A DNA stretch of 64,000 bases from Bosea sp. AS-1. Its GTDB lineage: Bacteria > Pseudomonadota > Alphaproteobacteria > Rhizobiales > Beijerinckiaceae. The stretch is from contig NZ_CP022372.1 of assembly GCF_002220095.1 (NCBI RefSeq), forward strand, positions 3,754,501 through 3,818,500, in the 5' to 3' direction. Of this stretch, positions 17,410-25,762 are shown one piece after another (the first letter of the stretch is position 1; each line of letters starts with the position of its first letter). Both the position numbers and the translations under genes were made by a program. The notes below the pieces were generated by a model. The model was given only the letters and a program-made list of their open reading frames with translations, ran no database searches and was not told where the DNA came from.

Positions 17410-18344
17410 TCCATGTCCCTGGCGCCGGCATTGCCGCCGGAGAGCCGGTTCGCCGCCCAGGCGACCGCGATCAGGAAGACGAAGAACACGACCGTGACAG
17501 CGGCGGCATAGTCGAACCGTGTCTGCACGAAGCCGAGCTTGTAGATGTAAGTGACGAGGATCTCGGTGGCGCGGCCGGGGCCGCCGCCGGTCATGACATA
17601 GACCAGATCGAAGCTGGTGACCGAATTCAGCATGCCGATGACGAAGCACAGGAAGATCGAGGGCCGCAGCAGCGGCAGCGTGATGCGCCAGAAACGGTCA
17701 CTCGCCGTAGCGCCGTCGATCTCAGCCGCTTCGAACAGCGAACTCGGGATGTTCTGCAGCCCGGTCAGCAGGATGATCATGTAGAAGCCGAGCATCTGCC
17801 AGATATTGGCGACCACGACCGATGGCAGCGCCCAGACGAAGGAGTTCAGAAACGGGATCGGCGTATCGGTGAGGTGCAGCAGCCGCGCCACATAGTTCAG
17901 CAGCCCGACGCGTTCGTCATACATCCAGCGCCAGATGATCGCGACCGCGACCGTCATCAGCGGATAGGAGAGGAAGATCAGCGTGCGATAGACGTTGCGC
18001 CCGCTGATATTGGAGTTGACGAGCAGCGCCAGCCCGAGCGCCAGCGCAATGCCGACCGGCGCGGACAGGATGATGAAGACCGTGTTCCAGAGCGACTGCC
18101 AGAAGACATCGTCCGTCAGCATCTCCTCGTAATTGTCGAGGCCGATGAAGACCGCCGGCCGCAGGGGCGACCAGGCCTGGAACGAAAGCACGACGTTCCA
18201 GGCCAGCGGCAGGATGCGATAGAGCAGGAAGATCAGCAGCGACGGCGCCAGGAAGCACCAGACCAGCATGGTCTGGCGCGTCTGGGTCCTGCGCAGGAAC
18301 GAAGTGGGCCGCCGGTCGGACGCGGCAGGCAGGGCCATCACCAT
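17406..18344 (-). CDS. sugar ABC transporter permease, MalF-type
   Basis: This 312-residue CUT1 family permease has six predicted membrane segments, starting with MLVWCFLAPSLLIFLLYRIL near residue 30. Its EAA loop is EAAEIDGATASDRFWRITLP, an exact family signature that contacts the ATPase. It lies 19 bp downstream of the substrate-binding protein gene and overlaps the second permease. No ATP-binding subunit gene is present anywhere in the window, so the importer must share an MsmK/UgpC-type ATPase encoded elsewhere. Confidence 0.9.
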   Translation of the reverse strand: MVMALPAASDRRPTSFLRRTQTRQTMLVWCFLAPSLLIFLLYRILPLAWNVVLSFQAWSPLRPAVFIGLDNYEEMLTDDVFWQSLWNTVFIILSAPVGIALALGLALLVNSNISGRNVYRTLIFLSYPLMTVAVAIIWRWMYDERVGLLNYVARLLHLTDTPIPFLNSFVWALPSVVVANIWQMLGFYMIILLTGLQNIPSSLFEAAEIDGATASDRFWRITLPLLRPSIFLCFVIGMLNSVTSFDLVYVMTGGGPGRATEILVTYIYKLGFVQTRFDYAAAVTVVFFVFLIAVAWAANRLSGGNAGARDME

Positions 18345-18363
18345 AGCAGGCGCCGCCCCTGCC

Positions 18364-19614
18364 TCAGGAACGACGCATGACGCGCGTCACGGCGCGCTCG
18401 GCGTCCGCCAGCGCCGTCTTGGCATCCTTCCGGCCCAGTACCGCATTCTGGACCTCGGGCCAGAAGGCATCCTTGACCTGCGCGTCGTTCGGCAGAGGCC
18501 AGTTGCCGCACATCTTGTCGGTATGCTCGAGCTGCGTCAGCAGCACGGCATGCGCCAGCGGGTCGTCAGCCTTGACCTTCTCCAGCCCTGTCTTGTCCGC
18601 AGCGATGTTGCCGGTGAGGATGCGGCGCCGGACGGAGAACTCGGTCGCCCATTTGTTGCCCGTCATATGCTTGACGAGCGCCCAGGCGAGATCCGGGTTC
18701 TTCGAGGATTTCGAGATGGCGAGGCCATGATTGGTCGGGGTCGACCAATTGCCCGGATTCTGTACCGCTCCGAGCGTATCCGCATTGACCCAGGGCGCCT
18801 GCCCCTTGACGAAGAAGTACGAGGCCGAGTGGGCCTGCAACATGCCGACATTGCCGGAGGCGAAGGCGCCGTTGGGCTCCACCCAGCGCCCGGTCCAGGC
18901 GATCTTGTTGATCCCGCCCGAGGCCGTCGCCTTGGCGAGCTTGTCGAGGACCTCGATCGTCTTCGGCGTGTTGAAGGCCGGCGTCTTCATATCGGCCTTC
19001 AGCAGCTCGATGCCGTTCATCTGCATCAGCGGCCAATAGAGCCAGTCGAAATTCAGCGTCAGGAAGCCCGTCTTTTCACCCTTCGCCATCGCCTGGCTGA
19101 AATTGACGACTTCGTCGAACGTCTTCGGCGGCGCCGAGAGGCCCGCCTCCTTGAACATCAGCTTGTTGTAGAAAAGCAGCGTCTTGGCGATATAAAAAGG
19201 AACGACGTAGTTCTTCTTGTCGTAGACGAAGCTTCCCAGGTAATCCTGATTGTAGAGCTTCGCGACATCCGGCTCCTTCTGCATGTAGGGCGTCAGATCG
19301 AGCAAGGCGCCGTTGGCCGCCCACTCGACCCAGATCATCCCCTGCAGATCGATGATGTCGGGAGCCGTGCCGGCGACGAGCTGGGTCTGGTAGAAGGCCG
19401 GCAGCTCCGGCCCCTTCTTGTCGAGCCATTCGATCTCGACGCCTGGATTCTGCGCCTTGAAGTCGGCGAACTCCTCTTTGAACAAGGCCTCCTGGTCAGC
19501 GATGTTCCAGGTCAGGATGCTCAATTTGCGGTTCGACTGCGCTCGTAGATAGGCCGGCATCGCGACCGTGCCCGCCGCGGCCAGGCCGCCCTTGATGATC
19601 GTTCTGCGGTCCAT
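18364..19614 (-). CDS. extracellular solute-binding protein of sugar ABC importer
   Basis: This 416-residue family-1 solute-binding protein begins MDRRTIIKGGLAAAGTVAMP, a twin-arginine-style signal with the predicted cleavage near LRAQS. The mature region starts KLSILTWNI and carries TAPDIIDLQGMIWVEWAANG and VEPNGAFASGNVGMLQAHSA, typical of CUT1 sugar-binding proteins. I prefer ATG 19614 over one 33 bp upstream because AGGGAGG sits just in front of it and the signal peptide begins there. It heads the minus-strand transport operon and faces a divergent dehydratase gene across a 157-bp regulatory gap. Ligand unknown. Confidence 0.9.
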   Translation of the reverse strand: MDRRTIIKGGLAAAGTVAMPAYLRAQSNRKLSILTWNIADQEALFKEEFADFKAQNPGVEIEWLDKKGPELPAFYQTQLVAGTAPDIIDLQGMIWVEWAANGALLDLTPYMQKEPDVAKLYNQDYLGSFVYDKKNYVVPFYIAKTLLFYNKLMFKEAGLSAPPKTFDEVVNFSQAMAKGEKTGFLTLNFDWLYWPLMQMNGIELLKADMKTPAFNTPKTIEVLDKLAKATASGGINKIAWTGRWVEPNGAFASGNVGMLQAHSASYFFVKGQAPWVNADTLGAVQNPGNWSTPTNHGLAISKSSKNPDLAWALVKHMTGNKWATEFSVRRRILTGNIAADKTGLEKVKADDPLAHAVLLTQLEHTDKMCGNWPLPNDAQVKDAFWPEVQNAVLGRKDAKTALADAERAVTRVMRRS

Positions 19615-19673
19615 GCCGCCCTCCCTGAAAAGACGTGGCATCTTCACCTCTACGGGTGATTTCGAGATCGATG

Positions 19674-19687
19674 ATAGCGGTTACATT
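19674..19687. promoter_or_regulatory. LacI-family-type operator in the divergent promoter region
   Basis: TGATAGCGGTTACA fits the LacI-family operator pattern TGWWANCGNTWWCA with its central CG. It lies in the 157-bp region between the divergent sugar importer (minus) and sugar-acid dehydratase (plus) genes. A LacI-type repressor is encoded directly after the dehydratase (21544-22605), so this is its most likely target, controlling both directions. The match is by eye against a degenerate consensus, so chance is possible. Confidence 0.5.
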
Positions 19688-19771
19688 CATATGGTCAAGC
19701 AGGCTTGAAACGACCGCGAGCATGCCAAATAATCCGGCATTCAAAGGCATTTTGCGTCGATTGACAGGCTC

Positions 19772-21544
19772 ATGAAAGCGATGTCATTTAACGCCAGCTT
19801 GACCCAGGAGTTCATGCCGTTGCCGTCCCGCCGTCCCGAAGAACTGCGCAGCGCTCGCTGGTACTCGGCAGAAGGCATGCGCGCCTTCGCCCACCGCCAG
19901 CGGATGCAGCAGATGGGCTTGCGCCGCGAAGAGTTCATGGGGCGGCCGGTGATCGCGATCCTCAACACCTGGAGCGACCTGTCGCCCTGCCACGCGCATC
20001 TGCGCGAGCGGGCCGAGGCGGTGAAGCGCGGGATCATTCGCGCCGGCGGGTACCCCGTCGAGTTGCCCGCCCTGTCGCTCGGCGAGGTCATGGTGAAGCC
20101 GACCACCATGCTCTACCGCAACTTCCTCGCCATGGAGGCGGAGGAACTGCTGCGCCAGCACCCGATCGACGGCGCCGTGCTTCTCGGCGGCTGCGACAAG
20201 ACCACGCCAGGCCTGCTGATGGGCGCGCTCAGCATGGACCTGCCGGCGATCTTCTGTCCCGCCGGCCCGATGCTGAACAGCAGCTGGCGCGGCACGCGCG
20301 TCGGCGCCGGCACGCATACGATGAAGTACTGGAACGACTATCGCGCCGGGGTGCTCAGCGACAGCGAATTGGTCGAGATCGAAGGCATTTCGACGCGTTC
20401 CCCCGGAACCTGCAACACGATGGGCACCGCCTCGACGATGACCTCGATCGTCGACGCCTTGGGGCTGACGCTGCCTTTCGCCTCGAGCATTCCCGCCATG
20501 GACTCCGCCCATACCCGCATGGCTTCCGCCTGCGGGGAGCGGATCGTCGAAATGGTCTGGGAGGACCTCAAGCCCTCGCGCCTCCTGACGCAGGGCTCGG
20601 TACGCAATGCCTTGCACGTGGACGTCGCCCTCTCGGGATCGACCAATGCGGCGATCCATCTCGTCGCCATCGCCCGGCGGGCCGGGCTCTCGATTTCGCT
20701 CGACGATTTCGATGCGATCGCCCGGCAGACACCGATCCTCGCCAACATTTTCCCGGCCGGCAACTATCTGATGGAGGATTTCTACTTCGCCGGCGGCCTC
20801 GGCGGGCTCATGTCGCGGCTCAATGACCGGCTCGATCTCGGCGCCCGCAATGTCCTCGGACAGACGCTGGAGGAGGCGCTGGGCCGGGCGCGGATCGTCG
20901 ATGAGGACGTCATCCGGCCGCTCTCGAATCCGGTGAGCGAGATGCCGGCTATCGCCGTCCTGCGTGGCAATCTCGCGCCTGACGGCGCCGTGATCAAACC
21001 GTCTGCCGCGAGCCCCGCACTGATGGTCCACCGCGGGCGGGCCGTGGTCTTCGACGGACCCGCCGCCCTCGCCCGAGGCGTCGAGGACCCCGACCTCGAC
21101 GTCGACGAGAACAGCGTGCTGATCCTGCGCGGGGCCGGCCCCGTCGGCGCACCGGGCATGCCGGAATGGGGCGCATTGGCTCTGCCCAAGAAGCTCCTTG
21201 CGAAAGGCGTCCGGGACATGGTGCGCATCTCGGATGCGCGCATGAGCGGCACCCATTACGGCACCTGCGTGCTGCATGTAGCGCCCGAAGCGCATGTCGG
21301 CGGCCCGCTGGCACTGGTCGAGACCGGCGACGAGATCGTTCTCGACGTGCCCAACCGCCGCCTCGACATGCTGGTCGACGATGCCGAGCTCGCGCGTCGC
21401 CGGGCGGTCTGGAAGCAACCGCCGCCGCATTACGGGCGCGGCTATGGCATGCTGTTCCAACGCGCGGTAACGCAGGCCGACAAGGGCTGCGATTTCGACT
21501 TCCTCGAACATGGCCCTCCAACAGCGGAGCCGGGCATTTTCTGA
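19772..21544 (+). CDS. IlvD/Edd-family sugar-acid dehydratase
   Basis: This is an iron-sulfur dehydratase of the IlvD/Edd family, branch of pentonate (arabinonate/xylonate) dehydratases. Cluster and metal motifs are visible: NTWSDLSPCHAHLRERA, LLGGCDKTTPGLLMGA and GTCNTMGTASTM supply the three conserved cysteines, and DARMSGTHYGTCVLHVAPEA near the C-terminus is the family signature. It would remove water from an aldonic acid to give a 2-keto-3-deoxy acid. Length is 590 residues from ATG 19772. ATG 19814, preceded by CAGGAG, gives 576 residues and starts closer to the conserved RRPEELRSARW block, so it may be the true start. The stop overlaps the LacI gene start. Confidence 0.88.
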   Translation: MKAMSFNASLTQEFMPLPSRRPEELRSARWYSAEGMRAFAHRQRMQQMGLRREEFMGRPVIAILNTWSDLSPCHAHLRERAEAVKRGIIRAGGYPVELPALSLGEVMVKPTTMLYRNFLAMEAEELLRQHPIDGAVLLGGCDKTTPGLLMGALSMDLPAIFCPAGPMLNSSWRGTRVGAGTHTMKYWNDYRAGVLSDSELVEIEGISTRSPGTCNTMGTASTMTSIVDALGLTLPFASSIPAMDSAHTRMASACGERIVEMVWEDLKPSRLLTQGSVRNALHVDVALSGSTNAAIHLVAIARRAGLSISLDDFDAIARQTPILANIFPAGNYLMEDFYFAGGLGGLMSRLNDRLDLGARNVLGQTLEEALGRARIVDEDVIRPLSNPVSEMPAIAVLRGNLAPDGAVIKPSAASPALMVHRGRAVVFDGPAALARGVEDPDLDVDENSVLILRGAGPVGAPGMPEWGALALPKKLLAKGVRDMVRISDARMSGTHYGTCVLHVAPEAHVGGPLALVETGDEIVLDVPNRRLDMLVDDAELARRRAVWKQPPPHYGRGYGMLFQRAVTQADKGCDFDFLEHGPPTAEPGIF

Positions 21545-22605
21545 TGAAGGGGGAGAAAAGCGCCAATCGGTCGAAGCCGGCTCCGGCCTTGCGGGAAAGG
21601 CCCGGCATGGCGCGCCCGCGGATGGCGGATGTCGCACGCATCGCCGGCGTTTCGACCGCAACCGTCTCGCGCGCCCTGCGGCAGCCCGAACTCGTCTCTC
21701 CGGAGGTTCGCGGCAAGATCGAGGCGGCGGTCGAGCACCTGTCCTATCGGCCGAATCTCATGGCCGGCGCGCTGGCGAGCGCCCGCAGCAACACGATCGG
21801 CGTGGTCATTCCCTCGATGATCAACGCCTTCTTCTCGATGACGCTTGAAGCGATCGAGGAGGGGCTTGCCGGGACCGGCTATCAGCTCCTGATCGGCAAC
21901 AGCCACTACGAGATGGAGAGCGAGGAGCGGCTGATCGCCTCCATGCTGGCCTGGTCACCCGCCGCGCTCGTCATCACCGGCTGTCGGCACAGCCGGGGTG
22001 CGATGCGCGCCCTGCTGGATACCGACGTGCCGATTGTCGAGATGTGGGAGCTGACCGACAACCCGATCGACACGGCCATCGGCTTCTCCCAGCGCGATAT
22101 CGGGGTCGCGGTCGCCCGACATTTCAAGGAGCGAGGTGCCCGGCGCCTGGGCTTCGTCGGCGCCATGCATCAGCGCGACTACCGGGCCGATGCCCGGCGT
22201 GCCGGCTTTTTCGAGACGGCGCAGAGCATCGGCTTCGCAGCGCCCGCTGAGGTGCAGTTGCCCGGACTTCCGACCTCCGTCGGCGGCGCCAAGGCCTTTG
22301 CCGAACTCATGGCGGCGCATCCCGACGTCGACGCTGTGCTATGCACGAACGATATCGTGGCGCTCGGCGCCCTGTTCGAAGCCCGGCGCGGAGGCTGGTC
22401 CGTGCCGGACCGGCTGAAGATCTGCGGTGTCGGCGATGTCGACTTCGCCGCGGCCTGCGAGCCAGGCCTGAGCACGGTCAGCCTGCCACGACGGGCCATC
22501 GGGTTGAAGATCGCCGAGGTCCTGCGCGAGCGCATCGCCGGCCAGCTGCCGACCGGGGGCGTCCACGACCTCGGCTTCGAGCTCGTCAGGCGAGGCAGTA
22601 CGTGA
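21544..22605 (+). CDS. LacI-family transcriptional regulator
   Basis: This 353-residue repressor-type regulator has a helix-turn-helix at about residues 25-45, PRMADVARIAGVSTATVSRALRQP, followed by the hinge helix YRPNLMAGALASARSNTIGVV. The periplasmic-binding-like effector domain includes VIPSMINAFFSMTLEAIEEGL and AVLCTNDIVALGALFEARR. It resembles the GntR/gluconate-operon repressor branch of LacI regulators. Start ATG 21544 overlaps the dehydratase stop by one base; a later ATG at 21607 (MARPRMADV) is possible. It probably controls the dehydratase and the divergent importer through the operator-like site at 19674-19687. Confidence 0.9.
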   Translation: MKGEKSANRSKPAPALRERPGMARPRMADVARIAGVSTATVSRALRQPELVSPEVRGKIEAAVEHLSYRPNLMAGALASARSNTIGVVIPSMINAFFSMTLEAIEEGLAGTGYQLLIGNSHYEMESEERLIASMLAWSPAALVITGCRHSRGAMRALLDTDVPIVEMWELTDNPIDTAIGFSQRDIGVAVARHFKERGARRLGFVGAMHQRDYRADARRAGFFETAQSIGFAAPAEVQLPGLPTSVGGAKAFAELMAAHPDVDAVLCTNDIVALGALFEARRGGWSVPDRLKICGVGDVDFAAACEPGLSTVSLPRRAIGLKIAEVLRERIAGQLPTGGVHDLGFELVRRGST

Positions 22606-22613
22606 GCAGCGCC

Positions 22614-23774
22614 TCACCTTGCCCGCGCGACGATGCCCTCCAGATCGTCCGCGATGCCGAGGCCAGGCCGCGGACTCAACGTCATCCGGCCTTCCGAAAG
22701 CGGCATGAGGCCTTGCACGAGATTCTCACGCAGCGGGTTCGGATTGGTGTCGATCTCCAGCATGCCCTCTCCACCTGCCGCAGCCAGCAGATGGGCCGAG
22801 GCGAGAAGACCGATCCCGCCACCAAGATAATGCGGGCAATAGACGAGGCCGGCAGCGCGAGCCGCTCTGGCCACCGCGAGGCAGCCGCTGATACCGCCCC
22901 ATTTCGCCGCGTCGGGCTGCAGGAAGCGGAAAATCCCGGAACCGATGGCGGCTTGGAACTCCGCGACCCCGTTCATATTCTCGCCGGCCGCGATGGCGAT
23001 CGGCATCGCCTTGCTCAGGGCGCGCCATTCGTCAGCGGGGCGGTCGGCACGCAGGGGTTCCTCGAGCCAGTCGATCCGGTACTCGGCGAAGCGATTCCCG
23101 TGCTCGATGGCCTGCTCGAGGGTCCAGCCCTGGTTCGCGTCGATCATCAGGCGACGATCGGCAATCGCGCCGCGGATCGCGTCGAGCGAGCGCATGTCGG
23201 TCTCGGCCCCGAAGCCGACCTTCAGCTTGAAGCTTTCATGGCCGCGCGCGAGCTCCCGCGCCGCGACCGCCGCCGGCGCTTCCGGGCCGATGCCGCTCGC
23301 ATAGGCCGCGACCGATCCCGCGGCCTGCCCGTCGAGATAAGTGCTGAGCGGCAGCCCCGCGCGCCGCGCCGCGAGATCGTGGCAGGCGATGTCGAGACCG
23401 GCGCAGACCTGGCGCAGCGGTCCCCATTCGCCGGATTGGATAGCGAGGACATGCAGCTTCGTCATCAGCCTCGCGAAAACAGCGCCGACCGGCAGCGGCG
23501 AGAGATCGCGCAGCAGCGGCCCCGCCGTTTCCAGCACGAGACGCGCCCGGTGCTCGGCACCGACCGAGGGGAAATTGCACCAGATCTCGCCGAGGCCGCG
23601 ATGGCCATGATCATCCTCGACCTCGACGAAGACGGCAGGCCGATCACGCATGATGCCGAACGAGGTCCGCACATGGGTCTCGATCGGCGCCCGCACCGCG
23701 ACCGCCCTGGCAGTGGCGATGACGACCTCATCCGTCGCGTAGGCCATGTCCTGGATGCTCCGGCTCCTCGTCAT
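22614..23774 (-). CDS. enolase-superfamily protein (mandelate racemase/muconate lactonizing enzyme family)
   Basis: This 386-residue member of the enolase superfamily has an N-terminal capping domain (GIMRDRPAVFVEVEDDHGHRGLGE), then a TIM barrel with the FKLKVGFG K-x-K pair, metal ligands Asp in LMIDANQGW, Glu in WLEEPL and Glu in AAGENMNG, and a later Lys in PDAAKWGG. The catalytic set looks intact. Genomic context (IlvD/Edd dehydratase, HpcH aldolase, sugar importer) suggests an acid-sugar dehydratase or epimerase, but muconate cycloisomerase-like or dipeptide epimerase activity is not excluded. It is transcribed toward the LacI gene; the 86-bp gap to the divergent aldolase gene must hold both promoters. 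Confidence 0.85.
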   Translation of the reverse strand: MTRSRSIQDMAYATDEVVIATARAVAVRAPIETHVRTSFGIMRDRPAVFVEVEDDHGHRGLGEIWCNFPSVGAEHRARLVLETAGPLLRDLSPLPVGAVFARLMTKLHVLAIQSGEWGPLRQVCAGLDIACHDLAARRAGLPLSTYLDGQAAGSVAAYASGIGPEAPAAVAARELARGHESFKLKVGFGAETDMRSLDAIRGAIADRRLMIDANQGWTLEQAIEHGNRFAEYRIDWLEEPLRADRPADEWRALSKAMPIAIAAGENMNGVAEFQAAIGSGIFRFLQPDAAKWGGISGCLAVARAARAAGLVYCPHYLGGGIGLLASAHLLAAAGGEGMLEIDTNPNPLRENLVQGLMPLSEGRMTLSPRPGLGIADDLEGIVARAR

Positions 23775-23860
23775 CCGGGCTTAGACCGCTCCACAGGCTC
23801 AGCGCCAGTTCTTTTCGCACGAGCGCGCGCCGCCGCTCGGCATCTTCGGGAGAGACGGAC

Positions 23861-24673
23861 ATGACCGCCAGCGATATCCATGCCACCCGGCCGAACCCGT
23901 TCCGCGAGGCGATGCGTCAAGGCCGGCCGCTGATCGGCATCTGGTCGATGCTGAACTCCGTCGACGCGACGGAGGCCCTCGGCTGGTCGGGCTATGACTG
24001 GCTCCTGGTCGACGGCGAGCACGCGCCGGTCTCGCTCCACGACGCGATGGCGCATTGCCGCGCTATCGCCGCGACGCCGACGATTCCGATCGTCCGCCTG
24101 CTGTGGAACGATCCGCTGCTCATCAAGCAGCACCTCGATGCCGGCATCGCGACGATGATGCTGCCCTTCGTGCAGACCCCGGACGAAGCCCGCCGCGCCG
24201 TCCAGTCGTTGCGCTATCCGCCGCACGGCATTCGCGGCATCGCGGCGATGCACCGCGCGAGCCGTTACACTCGCTTCAAGGACTATGCCGCGCGTGCCAG
24301 CGAATCCCTCTTCCTCATCGTGCAGATCGAGACCAAGGAGGCGCTCGCTCGCTGCGAGGAGATCGCTGCGGTGGATGGAGTCGATGCCGTCTTCTTCGGG
24401 CCCGGCGACCTTGCCGCCAGCATGGGCATGCCCGGCCAGGCCGCCCACCCCGACGTAACCGCCGCGATCGAGGACGGGTTGAGGCGCTGCCGGCCATCCG
24501 GCAAGGCGGTTGGCGCGCTCGCCCCCAATGACGAGATCTCCGAGCGCCATATCCGCTCCGGTTTCGACTTCGTCTCTGTCGCCAATGACTTTTCGCTGCT
24601 CCTGCGCAATGCCGATGCAGCCGCGACACGTTTCGCCGGCGTCGCAGCCGATGTCACGATCCGAAAGGAGTGA
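23861..24673 (+). CDS. HpcH/HpaI-family aldolase
   Basis: This 270-residue class II (metal-dependent) aldolase of the HpcH/HpaI family, the group that includes 2-keto-3-deoxy-L-rhamnonate aldolase, has the active-site block DWLLVDGEHAPVSLHDA, the metal-binding Glu in IVQIETKEAL and Asp in FFGPGDLAASMG. In this setting it would cleave the 2-keto-3-deoxy acid made by the dehydratase into pyruvate plus an aldehyde. ATG 23861 follows GGAGAGACGG. The next gene starts 5 bp after its stop. The exact keto-deoxy acid is unknown. Confidence 0.88.
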   Translation: MTASDIHATRPNPFREAMRQGRPLIGIWSMLNSVDATEALGWSGYDWLLVDGEHAPVSLHDAMAHCRAIAATPTIPIVRLLWNDPLLIKQHLDAGIATMMLPFVQTPDEARRAVQSLRYPPHGIRGIAAMHRASRYTRFKDYAARASESLFLIVQIETKEALARCEEIAAVDGVDAVFFGPGDLAASMGMPGQAAHPDVTAAIEDGLRRCRPSGKAVGALAPNDEISERHIRSGFDFVSVANDFSLLLRNADAAATRFAGVAADVTIRKE

Positions 24674-24678
24674 GCGCC

Positions 24679-25719
24679 ATGCGGATCGGCCTTGCCGGCT
24701 TCGGCGCCTGGGGACGCATGCACGCCCAAAGCTACGCGCGGGTGCAGAGGGCGGAGCTGGCGGCCATCTTCTGCCATAGCGATGCGTCGGCGCAGGCCGC
24801 CTTGTCGACCTATCCCGCGGCGAAGGTCGTCCGCAGCTTCGAGGAGCTGCTCGCCTTGCCCCTCGACGTCATCGCCATCACGGTGCCGAACCATCTGCAT
24901 GCACGCTACGCCGTCGCGGCGCTGGACGCCGGACGGCACGTCATCCTCGAAAAGCCGCTTGCGATCACGCTGGCCGAATGCGACGCCGTCCTCGCGGCAG
25001 CGCAGGCCAGCGGCCGCCAGGTTGCAGTCAATCATGAACTGCGGGTTTCGCAGCAATGGCGGCAGGTGCGGGAGATCATCACGGCCGGCGAGATCGGGCG
25101 GGTGACCCATCAGCATCTCTCGCTCTTCCGCCGGCCCTTCAAGCCCGGCTCCGGCGGCTGGCGGCAGGACCCCGCCCGCGTCGGCTCCTACGGCCTGGAG
25201 GAGCTGGTTCACTTCGTCGATCTCATCATGTGGTACGCGCGGGAGAACGGCCTGCCGCAGCGGGCCACCGTGCGGGCCAGCGACGGCTCGGCGATGCCGC
25301 AGACGCTCTCGGCCCTGCTCGACTGGCCGGATGGTTCGAGCGCGCTGGTGACGCAATGCCTCGCCGGCTTCCAGCACCATTCCCTGCTCGAGATCGCCGG
25401 TAGCAGCGGCGCCGTCCGCACGAACTGGAGTGGAGCTTTCGACCGGACCGAGCACCCCAGCTTCTCGCTCTGGGTTCAGGCAGCCGGCGAGGACGACGCC
25501 AGTGAGCGTGCCATCGCGTTCTCGGGAGAGCTGTTCGAACTTGAGCAGAACCTCGCCCTCGCGCTCGCCTCCTTCGCCGGCGAGGGCGAGCCGTCGCTCA
25601 GCCTCGCCGAAGCGCGCAATGCGGTGGCGCTCTGCCTCGCCATCCAGGAAGCCGGGCAAAAGCAGGAACCGGTCTCGCTGGCCGAATACTGGACCAAACC
25701 CGGCACCGCTGTCAGCTGA
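24679..25719 (+). CDS. Gfo/Idh/MocA-family oxidoreductase
   Basis: This 346-residue NAD(P)-dependent oxidoreductase has a Rossmann motif MRIGLAGFGAWGRMHAQSYA, an ITVPNHLHARYAVAALDAGRHVILEKPLAITLAE block including the conserved EKP lysine, and a second domain with YGLEELVHFVDLIMWYA where a His sits in place of the more usual GxHxxD. I use ATG 24679, placed 8 bp after AAAGGAG, in preference to the GTG at 24670. It is distinct from the other Gfo-type protein at 12353-13543. It ends the plus-strand catabolic set. Confidence 0.86.
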   Translation: MRIGLAGFGAWGRMHAQSYARVQRAELAAIFCHSDASAQAALSTYPAAKVVRSFEELLALPLDVIAITVPNHLHARYAVAALDAGRHVILEKPLAITLAECDAVLAAAQASGRQVAVNHELRVSQQWRQVREIITAGEIGRVTHQHLSLFRRPFKPGSGGWRQDPARVGSYGLEELVHFVDLIMWYARENGLPQRATVRASDGSAMPQTLSALLDWPDGSSALVTQCLAGFQHHSLLEIAGSSGAVRTNWSGAFDRTEHPSFSLWVQAAGEDDASERAIAFSGELFELEQNLALALASFAGEGEPSLSLAEARNAVALCLAIQEAGQKQEPVSLAEYWTKPGTAVS

Positions 25720-25736
25720 GGCCTGGGCGGCCTCAG
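25716..25736. terminator. 8-bp perfect hairpin overlapping a stop codon
   Basis: CTGAGGCC, a 5-base loop TGGGC, and GGCCTCAG form a perfect 8-bp stem that includes the TGA stop of the Gfo/Idh gene. It sits in a 43-bp gap between two convergent genes, where a bidirectional terminator is expected. There is no T-tract on either side, so rho-independent function is uncertain. Confidence 0.45.
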
Positions 25737-25762
25737 TCGGGAACCTGGCCGTTCGGTCTCCG

